64,000 nucleotides of DNA from Inia geoffrensis (GCA_036417435.1 CM070910.1:71532784-71596783); one strand, 5' to 3'; shown: positions 11,600 to 24,050, numbered from the stretch's first letter. Notes: generated by a model from the letters alone, not told the origin. A program made the numbers and translations.

Positions 11600-12300
11600 A
11601 CAGAATTATTGCCAAGGTGGGGCGTGGTGCTGCAGATATTAAAAATCATAAATTGTGAATACTTTTCTCTGTGATACAGCTAGGGAGGGATACCAACCAA
11701 TATGAAATAAGTAAGAATAAAGACCTGGAACCAAATGATTACTATAACAAGATGAGGATCAACATCTGGGAGTGGGAAGTTAGTCTGAGTTGGTGTATTT
11801 AGGATAGTCCTATTAGAAGGGAGATATAAGACTCTTTCTGAGGGATAGGCTGGATTGAAAAGAAAGGACAGGGACACTGCAGACCTGGTAGCACAAGATC
11901 AAAGACTTTATGTAGGGTGAATGGAGCATTTTTAGGAACAGGGGGAAGCCATACTTGAGTAGAGACTGAATTGAGGGAGGGAGTGCAGGCTAGGCTGGGA
12001 AGTACTGGGAGAGGAGATTCTTTTGATAGGCATGCTGTGAGAGTATGCATGCCAGATTGAGGAATTTGGACTTGACCCTAAAGACAGTGGAGAGCTATTA
12101 GAGAATTTTGAGCCAGAAACCAGATAATAATATTCCTTTACAAAAGCTATTGTGTGAAATGAGAGACCCTAGAGGAAAGTGCAAAGATGAATACGTAAGT
12201 TAAGGCACAAAAGGATCAAGATTTAGATCTTAAAAATAATATTTAGGAATTAATAATGACCCATTTTCTAAAAATTTCTTAGGCATATGTCTTTGAGTCC
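11600..12300 (-). mobile_element. Possible L2 relic, antisense
   Basis: Several phrases resemble antisense L2, notably GACTTGACCCTAAAGACAGTGGAGAGC followed by TTTTGAGCCAG. The match is patchy and needs a profile search. Confidence 0.45.
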
Positions 12301-12389
12301 TCCCTGTAAATTAGATAAATTACCATCTATATCTCACCAGTGAAGAACTTCAGGTAGAGAGAGTTTGAATGACAGAGTCACACTTAGTC

Positions 12390-12470
12390 TTATTCATCAA
12401 ATATTTATTGAGTGCCTGCCATTTTCCAGGTTATATGTTATGGCTAGTGATGAAATTGAACCACAAACTC
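12390..12470 (-). mobile_element. L2-like 3' end, antisense
   Basis: ATTCATCAAATATTTATTGAGTGCCTGCC is the antisense L2 3' terminus. It is short and diverged. Confidence 0.6.
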
Positions 12471-12486
12471 TAAGAAAAATTATACT

Positions 12487-12527
12487 GTGTAGACAATTGT
12501 CTACACTGTATACAGTGTAGACAATTG
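12487..12527. repeat. Overlapping perfect palindromes (34 bp and 20 bp)
   Basis: Positions 12494-12527 read identically on both strands (34 bp, half site CAATTGTCTACACTGTA). Positions 12487-12506 form a second perfect 20-bp palindrome, GTGTAGACAATTGTCTACAC. The arm GTGTAGACAATTG therefore occurs as direct, inverted, direct copies within 41 bp. The order is most simply explained by a local template switch. No known repeat terminus is recognised here. Confidence 0.95.
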
Positions 12528-12737
12528 GTATTTGGGAAATGCTTGTAGAAAGAGTGATTGACTAAAAAGGAGAATGAATAAACCACATTACTTATAATGC
12601 TTTGGAGTGGTTTCATATCAAAAAATAATGAAGCATGCCTTTAGCCTTCTAATTCAACAAGTATGCACACTCTGTTCTTAGTTTTATCCACTTCGAACTA
12701 CCATAGATCAAGCATATCTGAATAGCCACTTGGAGGA

Positions 12738-13323
12738 TACAGGAGTTTTCTGTTGCTGTTGTAACAAACTTCCACAAACTGTGGCTTAAAATAATTCAAT
12801 GTATTATCTCAAAGTTTTGTAAGCCAGAAGTCTGATATGGATCTCATGAGGGTAAAAACTAGGTGTTAACCAGGACTGCACTTCTTTCTGGAGGCTCCAG
12901 GGCAGAATCTGTTTCCTTGTTCATTCCGGTTGTTGGTAAAAGTCAGTTCCTTGTGATTGTAGGACTGAGGAGCTGAAACCTGGCTGTCAGCTGAGGGCTG
13001 TTCCCAGCTCCTGGATGCTTATGGCCCCTTTCCTTCTATTTCAAAGAAATAGTGGTTTGACTCCTTCTCACACTTGGCATGTCTCCTGCCTCTTCTTCTA
13101 CCACATCTCTCTGACTCTGACTAACCACTTTTTCTGTATTTAGGGTTCATTGGATTACATTGGTCCATGTAGATAATCTGGGATAATCTCCCTATTTTAA
13201 GGTCATCTAATTAGTAAACTTAGTCACATCTGCTAAGTCCCTCTTGACTATAACCTAACATATTCATGGGTTCTGGGAATAGGGTGGGGACATCCTTGGG
13301 GAGTCATTATTCTGCCTTCTACA
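12738..13323 (-). mobile_element. MaLR (MLT1-like) solo LTR, antisense
   Basis: Motifs in antisense order: GTTGTAACAAACTTCCACAAACTGTGGCTTAAA, CTGGAGGCTCCAGGGCAGAATCTGTTTCCTTG, GATAATCTCCCTATTTTAAGG, and the end CATTATTCTGCCTTCTACA. These mirror, on the opposite strand, the element at 38888-39425. No internal region is attached, so it is a solo LTR of an ancient non-autonomous ERVL-type element. Confidence 0.65.
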
Positions 13324-13769
13324 GAGTGAAATGAAGCAAGAACATTTAATGGTTAAGATTAGGAGTAGATAGTTCTTTCATTTAGGATTGCTGAAGGCAT
13401 GTTTCTTAACTTCATCTCCTTTTCCCATTCGTACACTCACTATACCATATTTGAGGAAGAAAAAACAGAGGTACATATTGCAAGAAATACTACTTTATTT
13501 AAATGTTGAGGCTTTATGGACCAGGCAAAATGTCCTTTGTGAGTGAGGAGATTTGCATGTTCAAGTGATGCATTTGTTCATCTCAAGTATTTTCTACTGA
13601 ATTCATGGCTTTTTACTGGCTACTGTGGATATATGCAAAGACAAACCCTTACTCTCAAGTTGGTGATGTGGAAGATGTGATTAAATGGGCAAATGAGCTA
13701 CTACAGTTCAAAGAAGCCCTTCCTACTATACGCTACCATAATGGAAGTACAATGTATTGTGGCGAATAG
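13324..13769. other. Unassigned sequence
   Basis: No repeat or gene recognised. Confidence 0.4.
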
Positions 13770-14500
13770 AGGATGAAAAGATTATCTTCCATCTGAGAAA
13801 TCAGGGATTAATTCATGGCATTTGGGTCTGGAAGAATAGGTAGGATTTCAACAGGCAGAGAAGGAAAGAGGCTTTTTGTTGGGGTAAGTTTGACCAAACA
13901 AAGTTGAGAGCTGTGTATCTTTAAGTACTTGGAATTTCTTCAGACTGAAAAAAAAAGGGGCTAGGTAAAAAGGCTTAATAGGATGAAAAATGAAGTGTTA
14001 TATAGATTGGAAAAAAATACCTCAGTGGGTCACATTTGTCAGGAACAAGACTTTCAACTTTTTTTCCCTTAGAGAATGGGGAAACAACAAAAGCATTTGA
14101 GCAGAACAAGGGCAAGAATAGTGCCAGGCATCAGGAAGTTCCTAACAAGTGAGATGGAGAGAAGTAAGAGCCTGGAAGTGGGGAGACCTGCCAGAAAGCA
14201 CTTATAGCAGGTCAGGAGAGAGAGAATGAATGACTTCCTAATGAGAGTGGAGATGGTATGAACTTAAGAGAAAATGAGAAGGACATTGAGGACGTAGAAT
14301 AAGGCAGTGATTAGAGGTGAAACAGAGGGAGAGAAATGTTAAGTCCAAGATAGTTCTAAAGTTTAGAGCCTGGACAGGAGGCTCTAGGAGAATAGAGAAG
14401 GAAATCAGGAGGAGGAAAAGTTGGGTAGAAGCATGAAGAATGTGAGATTGGTTTGACCTGTGAATCCAGAGAAGCTGATAGAAAATTCAAGCGATGTTTG
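13770..14500 (-). mobile_element. Possible L2 relic, antisense
   Basis: A purine-rich stretch with phrases such as GATTTCAACAGGCAGAGAAGG and AGTCCAAGATAGTTCTAAAG that resemble the antisense 5'-ward part of L2. The evidence is weak because purine-rich text matches easily. Confidence 0.4.
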
Positions 14501-17455
14501 ATGTAGGGGAAAGTTCCAGCACAGATGAGATGAGGGTCAAGGAGAAGAATATCTACACTTATGAGGTGAGAACAAACTGATGATCAAAGAAGATGGAGAA
14601 GATTCATGGTGAGCACAATGGCATGGGAGGTTTTCAGAAAAGAATCTTATCCAAGATGCTGGGAAGACACTGAAGAGAAAAGCAGACATTGTAGGCAGAC
14701 ACCCGCCTCCATTCCACATTTATGACTCCCCTTGTCTTTGGCAGGAGACTTTGGAGAGGAGAGAATCAAGGTGTCTGATCAATTTAAAGAATGATTTTTT
14801 TGATGCTGTTGAGTAAGCATTCTGAGAGTAGAATTTAACTTAACAAAAGGGGGAAAAACCCATGGAATATGACAACGTTGGCAAGTTGTCTAAAGCCAAT
14901 TTGGGTGAGATGGAAGATTTTAACTCCTGAATTTTATTTACTTTTAAAAACATCATTTTAAACTTCTGAATAAGATAAGTACTTTTATTGTTGTTGTTTT
15001 AGACTAGAAATTCTAGCAGTAGGATTCATATGCCTGTGAATCTCCAATGTATATCCTATTATTAAATAACGTGAATTGTACATATGGTTTCTTATGAGTG
15101 TAAAATGTCCAGTCCTGAATATTAACTGACAAGGCTATTGATTTGCCCACAGCATCCCAGCTGAGAGGACAGGAAGGACATTTTCCTGATTCCTACCAGA
15201 GGCACCACCTGAGCAACGAGATTCAGAGATCCTCTGGTGTTCGACCGAAGAGTGGTCTTTGGGAATTAGTGAGCGTGAAAGGAATGTGCTGTGAGCCTCC
15301 ATCTCCTGTTTATCTGGAAGGGAAGGGCAGATAGTGAGCTTGACAGTGAAATTCTAACCCTGAAAACTGATGAGATGCCAGCATTTTCCTGCCTCGCTGG
15401 GGCTGCCAAGGTATCTCTTCTTACTTCATAGGGGAGTGACTGGTATTTGAGTCCTGATAACAGCAATCTTGGTGGGGGGGGGGGGACTGAGTCAGGGAGG
15501 AGATTCCAGAAAAGCAAATGGCTGAGGAAAGAGTGGGGGCCTGTGTGAGGACAGAGGTGCAGTAACTGGCTTCGGCTGCCACTGCGCAGGCAGGAGGGCA
15601 GGGCACCAAGGGGGGACGACAGGAACATTCTTGTAGAGGATGACCAAGCACTCATAAGCTTACATTTTTAAATAGGAGTGGTGAAGAGAAGAAGGAATTA
15701 TGTTTGGTCTCTGGCCTAGAATCACATTGAACTTTGCTGAGGAATTTTTCATGTCACTGATGGTCAGCTGGGGCAGAGAGCCTGGGTTATGGAAATCCTG
15801 TCTGAACAGTTGCCTCTTGAAAATCAGATCTACATTCAATAATCCCAATGGGATAACCAAAAGGAAAGATTATATGTTAGCCTAAGATTTCTCAGAACAC
15901 TATCCGTATACTATGTGGACTTTTCACAGGCAGTTGTATTTCTGTCCTTAGTAACTAAAAACCATAGAACACTCTATGGCGACCAATCCTTAATTAGATC
16001 CTAAAAATTAAATTAAAAAGCTGCCTATCTTTTCCTCTTGGATTAGAGTGAACCCAAATCTGTATGGGAGGAAACACCAAGACAGAAGAGAGTGCGGGTT
16101 GCCATCCTAAAAATCAGCACAATATTTGGTGAATGTGTTTCTAAATTCTAGCTTCATTTGTCATATTTAGATGAATTTTAAAGAAGTTGTAAACTTGTTA
16201 GGCCAGCAGCAAGGGATACAATAGCACTGTGTACACAAACAGCAGCAAGAAGGAGAAGCAAAGACTGGTGGGAGTAAGACATGACATGGGCTCAGAGGAT
16301 TTCAAAACTGGCTCGGTGAGACCACAGTGCCAGCTTTGAGACTGAACAAATTTAAATCTTGTGTCATCATAAATACTTTAATGATGGAAAATCAGCTTTA
16401 GCAATGGTATCTGATCCAGGGATGCACATTTATTATCTTTCTGAGTAATACTAAGACTCATCCTCTGATGACACCATAGTGTTCTTAGACAAGACGTACA
16501 GTGGGTTTGTACATCCTCACCCTCCTTCCTTTCAAAAGTCCCCCAGTGAGCCTGCTACATTCAACTGAATTGGGTATTTAGTCATTATTTCTTTCCCTAA
16601 TCACTTTCCAGAGTTTCTTGCCTTCTTTTGCTGTTAACTTTTTGGCTGCAAGTGTCTGGATTTCCCTGGCAGAGGGCTTGGCAATTGTCAAATACCCATG
16701 CATTACATAAGCATTGGATGGGTTCATGGCTTCATTCTCCAAAATACCTCAGAGGCAGAAGACATTTGCTTTTAAGATGCTAGTCTGCTGAAATTAAGAG
16801 GCAATGTTGTTTCCCTGAAAGATTTGTAATGAAGACAGAGAAGTGGAGTCAAATTGCTTATATATAGCAATTACATTTTTATTACGCTCATTCATTTGCT
16901 TACATTGATAACGTTCAACTCCACAGTTTGTGCTGAATTTCTGGTGATCTGCACCCATTTCTCCAAAAGGCTTGGGAAACTTCCCCTGTTTTCTATGAAA
17001 CTCAAGCCCAGGGTCAGACATGGTTTAGCCACCAATCAGGCTTAGCACTATGTTAGTTGTTTATATCTCCCAGTGTCAGTATAACACACCAAGAAAGCCA
17101 TTGCTTAGACAGTTACTCTCTTTTTAGGACTAGATTAGATTAGAAATGCTTGTACTCAAAGAAGCACTGAGGATGGAGCGTGAGTTTAGTCGGTTGCCCA
17201 GTTAAAGATGTTAGAGATGTCTTGGTCTACGCTTGTGGTATCCCTCTATCAACTGTATTTGTAATACTTTCTTCTCAAAAATATGCAAAACAGATATTGT
17301 ATGCATTTAACTGCTTTACCAAAGAAAATGAGAATTTTATTTAACTGAGAAGAGAAAAGGAGAATTTAAATGATCCTTAAGAGGGAAAAGCATATTTTGA
17401 TTGTGGATTGGTGTGGGCTGCTAAATTAATTTTAAAATGATTATAATAATTTCTA
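14501..17455. other. Unassigned sequence
   Basis: About 3 kb with no recognised element. A run of 12 G lies at 15474-15485. A 129-codon minus-strand frame at 15266-15655 is low-complexity and antisense to that G run, so it is not credited as a gene. Confidence 0.4.
15474..15485. repeat. G homopolymer, 12 nt
   Basis: Twelve consecutive G residues, unusual in this AT-rich window and a likely site of length polymorphism or sequencing error. Confidence 0.9.
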
Positions 17456-17459
17456 TTGT

Positions 17460-17690
17460 ATATTGAGCATTTACCCTCTGCCAGGTATCATGCTTAAGGT
17501 CTTTGTGTGCACACCATCTGAGGATCGTATGTGTTTCATGTCATTTAATTCTTATGATGATCATGAACTAAGTAGCATTATTATTTTCATTCTACATATG
17601 AGGAAATGGGTCTGAGAGAAAACTTGACCGAGTAAAGCCAGGACCCTTCACCTCCAGAGCCTGCCTGCTTACACCTTAGTTTGGCTGCTT
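17460..17690 (-). mobile_element. MIR SINE relic, antisense
   Basis: Contains ATTGAGCATTTACCCTCTGCCAGGTATCATGCTTAAG, TCATTTAATTCTTATGATGATC and ACATATGAGGAAATGGGTCTGAGAG, which in reverse is the MIR core and 3' end. Confidence 0.7.
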
Positions 17691-18555
17691 TAGAAGCAAA
17701 TTACTTAGAAGATACAAAGCAATATGCAAGGATAATTAAGTGTATGTGCTTCTTGGCGAAAATGAGTTTAGAAACTTACTAGTGGGTAAGGTATCTTATT
17801 ATTAAAGAAATTGTCAGGCCATTTCTTTCCTGTGCAACGAGGAAGGTGTTCAAGAAATAAACATTTCTTTTCATCCCATGCCTGGATTCTTTCCTCATAG
17901 TTCCAAGAAGTGTAATATCCTGTTTCTCTGAGCTGGAGAAAGGGAATTGTGGTTGGCAAGTTGACAGCCAGGTGACTAGTGGGATGTAGTGGCTGCTACA
18001 TTTCAGGTGAGTCCTGCATCGCCATGGTGGTAGCAAAGGATACCACAGTAAACTTCCTGCTCCACGTGATGTGAAGGTCCTAGCTCTGTCTCTTTCCTCA
18101 CTGGGTCCTCTTGTTTGCCTGGGAGCATAGCTGGAACTCTCCCCAGAAAGTGAAGAATCACAGTGTCACTTTCTCTTTGATTCTAGTTTCCACAGATGGG
18201 TCTTATTTTGTTTGAAATAGATGCATTCCTGAAAAGTTGAGGAAAATCACATTTGAGCTTATTGATTTGCATTTGAAATGTAATGTGGTGATGCCACTGT
18301 TTCCATTTGTCTTCTTAGCATTGTTAAATAATAAAATTGCAGGGAACTTAATAGCTACAGATATTAAGATATTTGAAGGAACCAAGGAATGCTATGGTCA
18401 TTGCTTTTCTGTGAACTTCTTGAAAGGTGAATAACCCCTCTTTTTTTTTTTTTAAAGCTCTTCTTTCACTTAGTAAGATATCTCAAAACAGACTATATCT
18501 CTGTATTAGGCTTCCAGACAATAGTAACTGGTACATTTTCACATACCAACTGTAA
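17691..18555. other. Unassigned sequence
   Basis: No element recognised apart from a T run at about 18440-18453. Confidence 0.4.
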
Positions 18556-18559
18556 AGTT

Positions 18560-18701
18560 GGACATTTATTCATTTTCCCTAGTTCTCAGTTTCCTCATTG
18601 TAAGGGAGTAGGACACATTAGTCACAAGACTGTTGAGTGGATTTCATGTACTGCAGTGTGCTCAGTACTGGCCCATGGTGGGGACCCAATAAGTGATAGT
18701 T
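18560..18701 (+). mobile_element. MIR SINE relic
   Basis: CTCAGTTTCCTCATTGTAAGG ... CTGTTGAGTGGATTTCATG ... CAGTACTGGCCCATGGTGGGGACCCAATAAGTG follows the MIR core and 3' end. A small L1 is inserted at its extreme end. Confidence 0.6.
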
Positions 18702-18817
18702 GTTTTTTTTTTTAACATCTTTATTGGAGTATAATTAATTGCTTTACAATGGAGATGCAAGAGGGAGGAGATATGGGGATATATGTATATGTATATGTAT
18801 AGCTGATTCACTTTGTT
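18702..18817 (-). mobile_element. Tiny twin-primed L1 insertion (5' inversion)
   Basis: The left half (18702-18752) is the antisense L1 3' terminus after a T tract (AACATCTTTATTGGAGTATAATT ... TTTACAATGG). The right half (18753-18817) is L1 3'-UTR sequence in sense orientation (AGATGCAAGAGGGAGGAGATATGGGG ... GATTCACTTTGTTATA). Copies of ATAAGTGATAGTT at 18689-18701 and 18818-18830 give a 13-bp target duplication. This is the signature of twin priming. Confidence 0.88.
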
Positions 18818-18839
18818 ATAAGTGATAGTTTTTAATAGC

Positions 18840-19010
18840 AATCAGTTTGAAATCCAGAAAGTTCTGCCTGAGAGTAGAGCTCTTTGATTTTAGTCTCAAT
18901 TCCAGCACCTACTAACTATCTCTGTGACCATTGTTATTTCATTTCTAAAATGGGAGTGAGAGTTTACTTGTCCAAAATTTAAAGGACTGGACCAAAATAT
19001 CTTTAGAGGT
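18840..19010 (+). mobile_element. Possible MIR SINE relic
   Basis: Weak match to the MIR layout: CAATTCCAGCACCTACTAACTATCTCTGTGACC, then TTATTTCATTTCTAAAATGGGAGTG. Confidence 0.5.
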
Positions 19011-21190
19011 TTGTTCTAGGTCTAAAATTAGCATCTATAACCCCTGGAAAAGTCTTAATTCAGTCAAATAGTTTAACTTGGGAACTAGTAATAACCAGTT
19101 GCTTGAGTAAACCTAGCACTTGTTTCTTCATTGTTTTATATCGTCTTGTAGTTACCACCGCTATTAAAGAGAAAGGGGATGGGCTGATTTCATGCGTGCT
19201 CATACACATGGATGATCCTTTTCTGTTTTATGTCAGTGGCATTTTTCCTAAGACCTTCATTCCTTTCAAATTCACCATACTTCTTCTTTTTCTTACCTTT
19301 TGGTTTTTTTTTTTTTTTCCACCAAAAGGGCTGACTTAAAAAATGAGTTCAGCAGCTCAGCATATTTCAGAGTTGTGATTAATTCTGGGCGCTTGCTCAT
19401 TTATTAAAAGCTCCAATTTCTCTCTCATCATCCTTTCCTCCTGATAGATTTGCCCTCCTAATACTCTTTAACCCTTTGGGTTTACCTTATCTCCCTTGGC
19501 GCTTTTGCTTCTCTTATCTTTAACCTGTTAGACTTAACTGATACAATTTGTTTTCCTTGGGTTTCCTCCTCCTCTGTAAAGACATGAATACTCACTCTAA
19601 ATATTTCTCACCTCCTGCATTAGTCTTTGTCAGCTGAATCCTAATCTACCACACTTTTCATGAAAGTTCATAGCCACGTCCAGACTCTTCTCTGCATTTT
19701 CACTCCTCTTCGCAGAGTGTCATATTATACTCAACAAACCTAACTCCTGCAAATTTCTTTTAGATGCTGTTTCTCATCTCCTGATATGAAATTGGTCTTG
19801 GTAGCAGGTTTTCAGCAGAATAGTCCATTTCAGCTTTGAGCAAATATTCTCCCAAATGACTTGACCTGTACCTTGCTGAGCTGGCTAGACTTGGGATACA
19901 TTGTATGCGTAGTTTCTGGTCTCCCCTGTAGTCTGGTCTTGGGTAGGTCTCTATGCCTCTATGGTCTTCAGTATAATGCCAGATTGGATACATCATCATT
20001 TTCCAGACCTAAACGTCCTTGAAGACAACAGTCAGGTTCTAAGAGCATTTCTGAGTTTTATTTCTAAGATTGCATGATCTCAAGTTTCCTTGCCTTGTGT
20101 TAGTAATTATTTCAAGTTATTGTGGGGTGAAGATCTTGGATCAGAAGGTCAGACTATATATGTATCCATATTTATATGGATCTTAGATGAAGAACATTGG
20201 CAGATATAATTAATTATATTTAACATATTCAGTTCAATTGAACAATTTTTTCCAAAGCCATGGTCCACAGCTGAGATGTGGGGGGGCGGGGAGATAAAAG
20301 GAATCTTGGCTGCAGGAGCACTTGGGAACTGCGGGACTCCAGGGTCCCAGAGATCTCTGCTGGTTCTTTGGTTGCATGAGTACACGGCTCATTTGGGGTG
20401 GGAATCTATCTACCGAGGAAGCTCTCAGGTCTCAGGGTCTTGACTCCAGTTCAGTGGTGGGCTGGAAGCAGGAGATTTTGCTCTAAGAAAGGGTCAATTG
20501 TCATTTTCTGCTTTCACAGTGGGTTTGACTTCACACAGGCCAGTGCATCCTTGAGAATTCATTTAATGTATATGAAGCAAATGTTGCTTCAAGCACAATT
20601 TTACACTGTCCTTTATTTCAGTCTTCAAGCTACCAGAAAAACAACCCAGGGAGAAAGTTTTCTCTCTGTAGGTTCTGTTGATTAGGGTGACAAGAATTTG
20701 ATAAGTTACAAGGTAACCACAGAATCTGACATGAGTTACAAGCCTAGAATTCAGTGCCATTTGGTTTCTCAGGAAATCTCAAAATTATTGGGTAAGAACC
20801 TTTGACTCATCTGGAGAATGAGGTGTCATAGATCTTATAAAACAGCCTGTATAAACCTTCATATCATGGAGTTAGAAGAGAAGGCAGAGCAAAAAAAGAT
20901 GATCACATTCCCCATTTTAAAGTTGTTAGGTAACTGGAATAAATGATCAGATAACAAATTAACTGGTGATGTATTTATAGCATATGTGCAACATAAAGCT
21001 AAAATTCTAAATGATAATTACATGACATAGAAAGTCATTGCATTAACATGAAAATGATAGCTTGTTCTATGACATAATTTCCAAACAGATCCATGAAAAT
21101 TAAAGGAGATGTATGGCGATGTTACAGTGAAGAGAAACAAAATTTAAAGTTAAAAATAAGGTATTCATTTAAATACCTATTTCCATACAC
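19011..21190. other. Unassigned sequence
   Basis: About 2.2 kb with no recognised repeat or gene. A T run lies near 19304-19318. A short hairpin with arms ATCCATAT/ATATGGAT occurs near 20163-20180. Confidence 0.4.
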
Positions 21191-21194
21191 AGAG

Positions 21195-21445
21195 GTTCAG
21201 AGTAAGGCAGGCCCTGTAAAGAGAATGCCTGGGTACAGATCCTAGCTTCATGGCTTACTAGTTGATGACCTTGGGTGACTTACCTATCATTCTGTACCTC
21301 TGTTTTCTCATATGGTAAAATGTGGAATATATTGGCAGTAGTGCCCACTTCATAGATTTGTTAGATTAAATGATAAACACATAGAAAGCACTTAGAATAG
21401 TACCTGGCACAGAGTGCACATTCAATAAATATTGCTGTGCTAACT
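21195..21445 (+). mobile_element. MIR SINE, nearly full length
   Basis: The best preserved MIR in the window. Motifs in order: GCCTGGGTACAGATCCTAGCTTC, TTACTAGTTGATGACCTTGGGTGACTTACC, CCTCTGTTTTCTCATATGG, AGCACTTAGAATAGTACCTGGCACAG and TTCAATAAATATTG. Confidence 0.8.
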
Positions 21446-21957
21446 AAGGCTGTGTACATCTTTAAACAATCAGAAGAACTACAGAAGATCCATGGAAGAA
21501 ATAAAAGTTCTTAGGAATAATTGAAGAAAGATGACCTGTTTCTGTGGACAAAACCAGTCTCCCCAGGCAATCATAATAGAAAATTATTTGAAAGTGTTAA
21601 ACAACCAATATTTTGTTAGATTAACCAACACATTTGACTTAATATAGAGAGAGATTTTAATACTGAACCAACTTAGTTTGGAATCATTTAGCTCTTCCCC
21701 ACAACAAGCAACATATGAAACACCAACATATGACAGACACACATGAAATACAATAGTCAAAATAAAACTAAAATGTGATGTTACTGAGCCAAAAATAAAC
21801 AGGCTAAGAAAATATATAGACGTCAAAGTTTTCATGTACAGACATGATTTCCCTACAGTGATTTTGTAGGCAGTGAATATGCCCTTTTTAATTAGGACAC
21901 TGTATGTGATTATGATCATCTCACTAGTTATTCATGCAAATGGAGTGTTTTGTTGAA
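21446..21957. other. Unassigned AT-rich sequence
   Basis: No repeat head or gene recognised. A 111-codon minus-strand frame at 21584-21919 is AT-rich and has no recognisable motif. Confidence 0.4.
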
Positions 21958-22190
21958 CTTTTAATTTTTTTTTTGACGTATAGTTGATTAACAATGCTGT
22001 GTTAGTTTCAGGTGTACACTGAAGTGATTCAGTTATACATATACATGTATCTATTCTTTTTCAAATTCTTTTCCCATTTAGGCTGTTGCATAATATTGAG
22101 CAGAGTTCCTTGTGCTATACAGCAGGTCCTTGTTGGTTATCCATTTCAAATATAGCAGTGTGTACATGTCAGTCCCAAACTCCATAGCCA
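21958..22190 (-). mobile_element. L1 3' end, antisense, 5' truncated
   Basis: A T-rich tail followed by GACGTATAGTTGATTAACAATGC, TCAGGTGTACACTGAAGTGATTC and CCTTGTGCTATACAGCAGG, the antisense 3' UTR of cetartiodactyl L1. Homology fades near 22190. Confidence 0.85.
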
Positions 22191-22329
22191 TAGCTGTTCA
22201 TCACTATGGCTTAGTGTCTGGAATTATGATTTGTCCTGCATGTTTCTATTGCTGTCTTGGATCCCTGTAAACAGTATGCCTTGAATCATGGTGGTCTTCT
22301 TCATTTAAGGTTTATATCTGACAGATAGG

Positions 22330-23200
22330 TAATACTTATTCATTCATTCACTCAACATATGAACACCCACTATGTGCCAGGCAGATGGGAATATTGTAAT
22401 GTGTTTGTGCATAAGACAGACATTCTCCATACCTATGGGTCTTACAATTAAAGAAGACAGACATATCAAACTTTTATAAGCAACCGGATAATTGTAATGC
22501 AGATATGTGCTATGATGGAAAAGTCCAGGTGTTGTGAGGTTTATATTCATAGAGGCTGGGAAAGGCTTCACTAAAGAAGTGACATTAAACTGAGCCCTGA
22601 AAGAGAATGAGGAGTTAGTGAGGTGAAGGGTGCAGATCAGGGAGGGAGAGGAGGAGAGACAAGCATCTCAGGAAAGGGACTAGCATGTGTGAAGGAGGTG
22701 CAGTAAGAAGGAACCACAAAGCCATCATGGCTGACGTGAAGTGAGTTGTGGGGAAAGTGGCTCAAGGTGAGGCCTCGAGGGCCATGTTAAGAATTCTAAA
22801 CGGTTCTAGAGGTAATGGCAGCTATGATGAGTTCTAAATGGAGCTGGTCATTATCAGACTGTTGGTTTATAGGGGTCACCTGGCTGTCAAGACAGATGGG
22901 AGGGCATGGCAAGAGATGAACTAGGGAAAGAAGAGGCTGTTTCTGAAGACCAAGACCAAGATTTTGGGGGTTGACTGGATGTAGAGGTAAAAAGAAAGGG
23001 AGGTATCAGGTTGACCAGCTTTCTTTATGAGTCTGAGGGGTGGTGTTGCCATTTACTGAGATGGGGAATGTTGGTGCAGATGGAGGCTTGGAGGGATAAT
23101 CAAGGGTTCCATATAAATATGCTGGTGAGGTACCCAAGTGGAGCTGTAGAGTGGATATCTAGATCTCCATAGAAGGTCTAGATCTCCATAGAGGTTGATG
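22330..23200 (-). mobile_element. L2 LINE relic, antisense, about 0.85 kb
   Basis: Begins TTCATTCATTCACTCAAC ... CACTATGTGCCAGGCAG, continues with GGCTTCACTAAAGAAGTGACATT, GTGAAGGAGGTGCAGTAAG, and GCCATTTACTGAGATGGGGAATG. This order is the antisense 3' kilobase of L2. It is the longest L2 relic here. Confidence 0.75.
23158..23194 (+). repeat. Tandem duplication, 19-nt unit
   Basis: TCTAGATCTCCATAGAAGG is followed immediately by a near-identical second unit. It lies at the edge of the L2 relic. Confidence 0.85.
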
Positions 23201-23239
23201 AATGCCCAGATAGGCTAAGGTCTGAAATGTCCACCGGAA

Positions 23240-24050
23240 TTAGTTACTTCAAAATGCAAAAAAAAAACTGCAGTGAGGTATCACCTCACACTGGTCAGAA
23301 TGACCATCATCACAAAATCTACAAACAATAAATGCCAGAGAGGGTATGGAGAAAAGGGAACCCTCCTACACTGTTGGTGGCAATGTAAATTGGTACAACC
23401 ATTGCAGAGAACAGTATGGAGGTTCCTTAAAAAACTAAACATAGAGCTAAGATATGATCCTGCAATCCCACTCCTGGGCATATACCTTGCAGCACTATTT
23501 ACAGTAGCCAGGACATGGAAGCAACCTAAATGTCCATCGACAGAGGAATGGATAAAGAAGATGTGGTACATATGTACAATGGAATATTACTCAGCCATAA
23601 AAAAGAATGAAATAATGCCATTGGCAGCAACATGGATGGACCTAGAAATTGTCATACTGAGTGAAGTAAGGCAGACAGAGGGAGACAAATATCATATATC
23701 ATTTATATGTAGAACCTAAAACAATGGTACAAATGAACTTATTTACAAAACAGAAATAGTGTCACAGACATAGAAAACAAACCTATGGTTACCAGGGGGG
23801 AAAGGGGAGGAGAGATAAATTGGGAGACTGGGATTAGCATATACACACTACTATATATGAAATAGATAACTAATAAGGACTACTGTATAGCAGAGAGACC
23901 TCTACTCAATACTCTCTAATGGCCCACATGGGAAAAAAATCTTAAAAAGAGTGGATATATGTATATGTATAACTGATTCACTTTGCCGTACACCTGAAAC
24001 CACCACAATACTGTAAATCAACTATACTCCAATAAAAATTAAATAAATAA
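23240..24050 (+). mobile_element. L1 3' end, sense, 5' truncated
   Basis: Starts in ORF2 near the zinc-knuckle region (CAGTGAGGTATCACCTCACACTGG) and runs through the 3' UTR to TACTCCAATAAAAATTAAATAAATAAAG. A small internal deletion lies near 23483-23490. A 148-codon open stretch (23273-23719) is the ORF2 C-terminal remnant, including the TMEYYSAIK motif, and is not a host gene. Confidence 0.92.

Noticed and set aside
15266..15655. 129-codon minus-strand reading frame
   Set aside because: Low-complexity serine, leucine and proline content caused by the G12 tract and purine-rich sequence on the other strand.
23273..23719. 148-codon open frame that could be read as a gene
   Set aside because: It is the C-terminal part of L1 ORF2 in a truncated, internally deleted copy.
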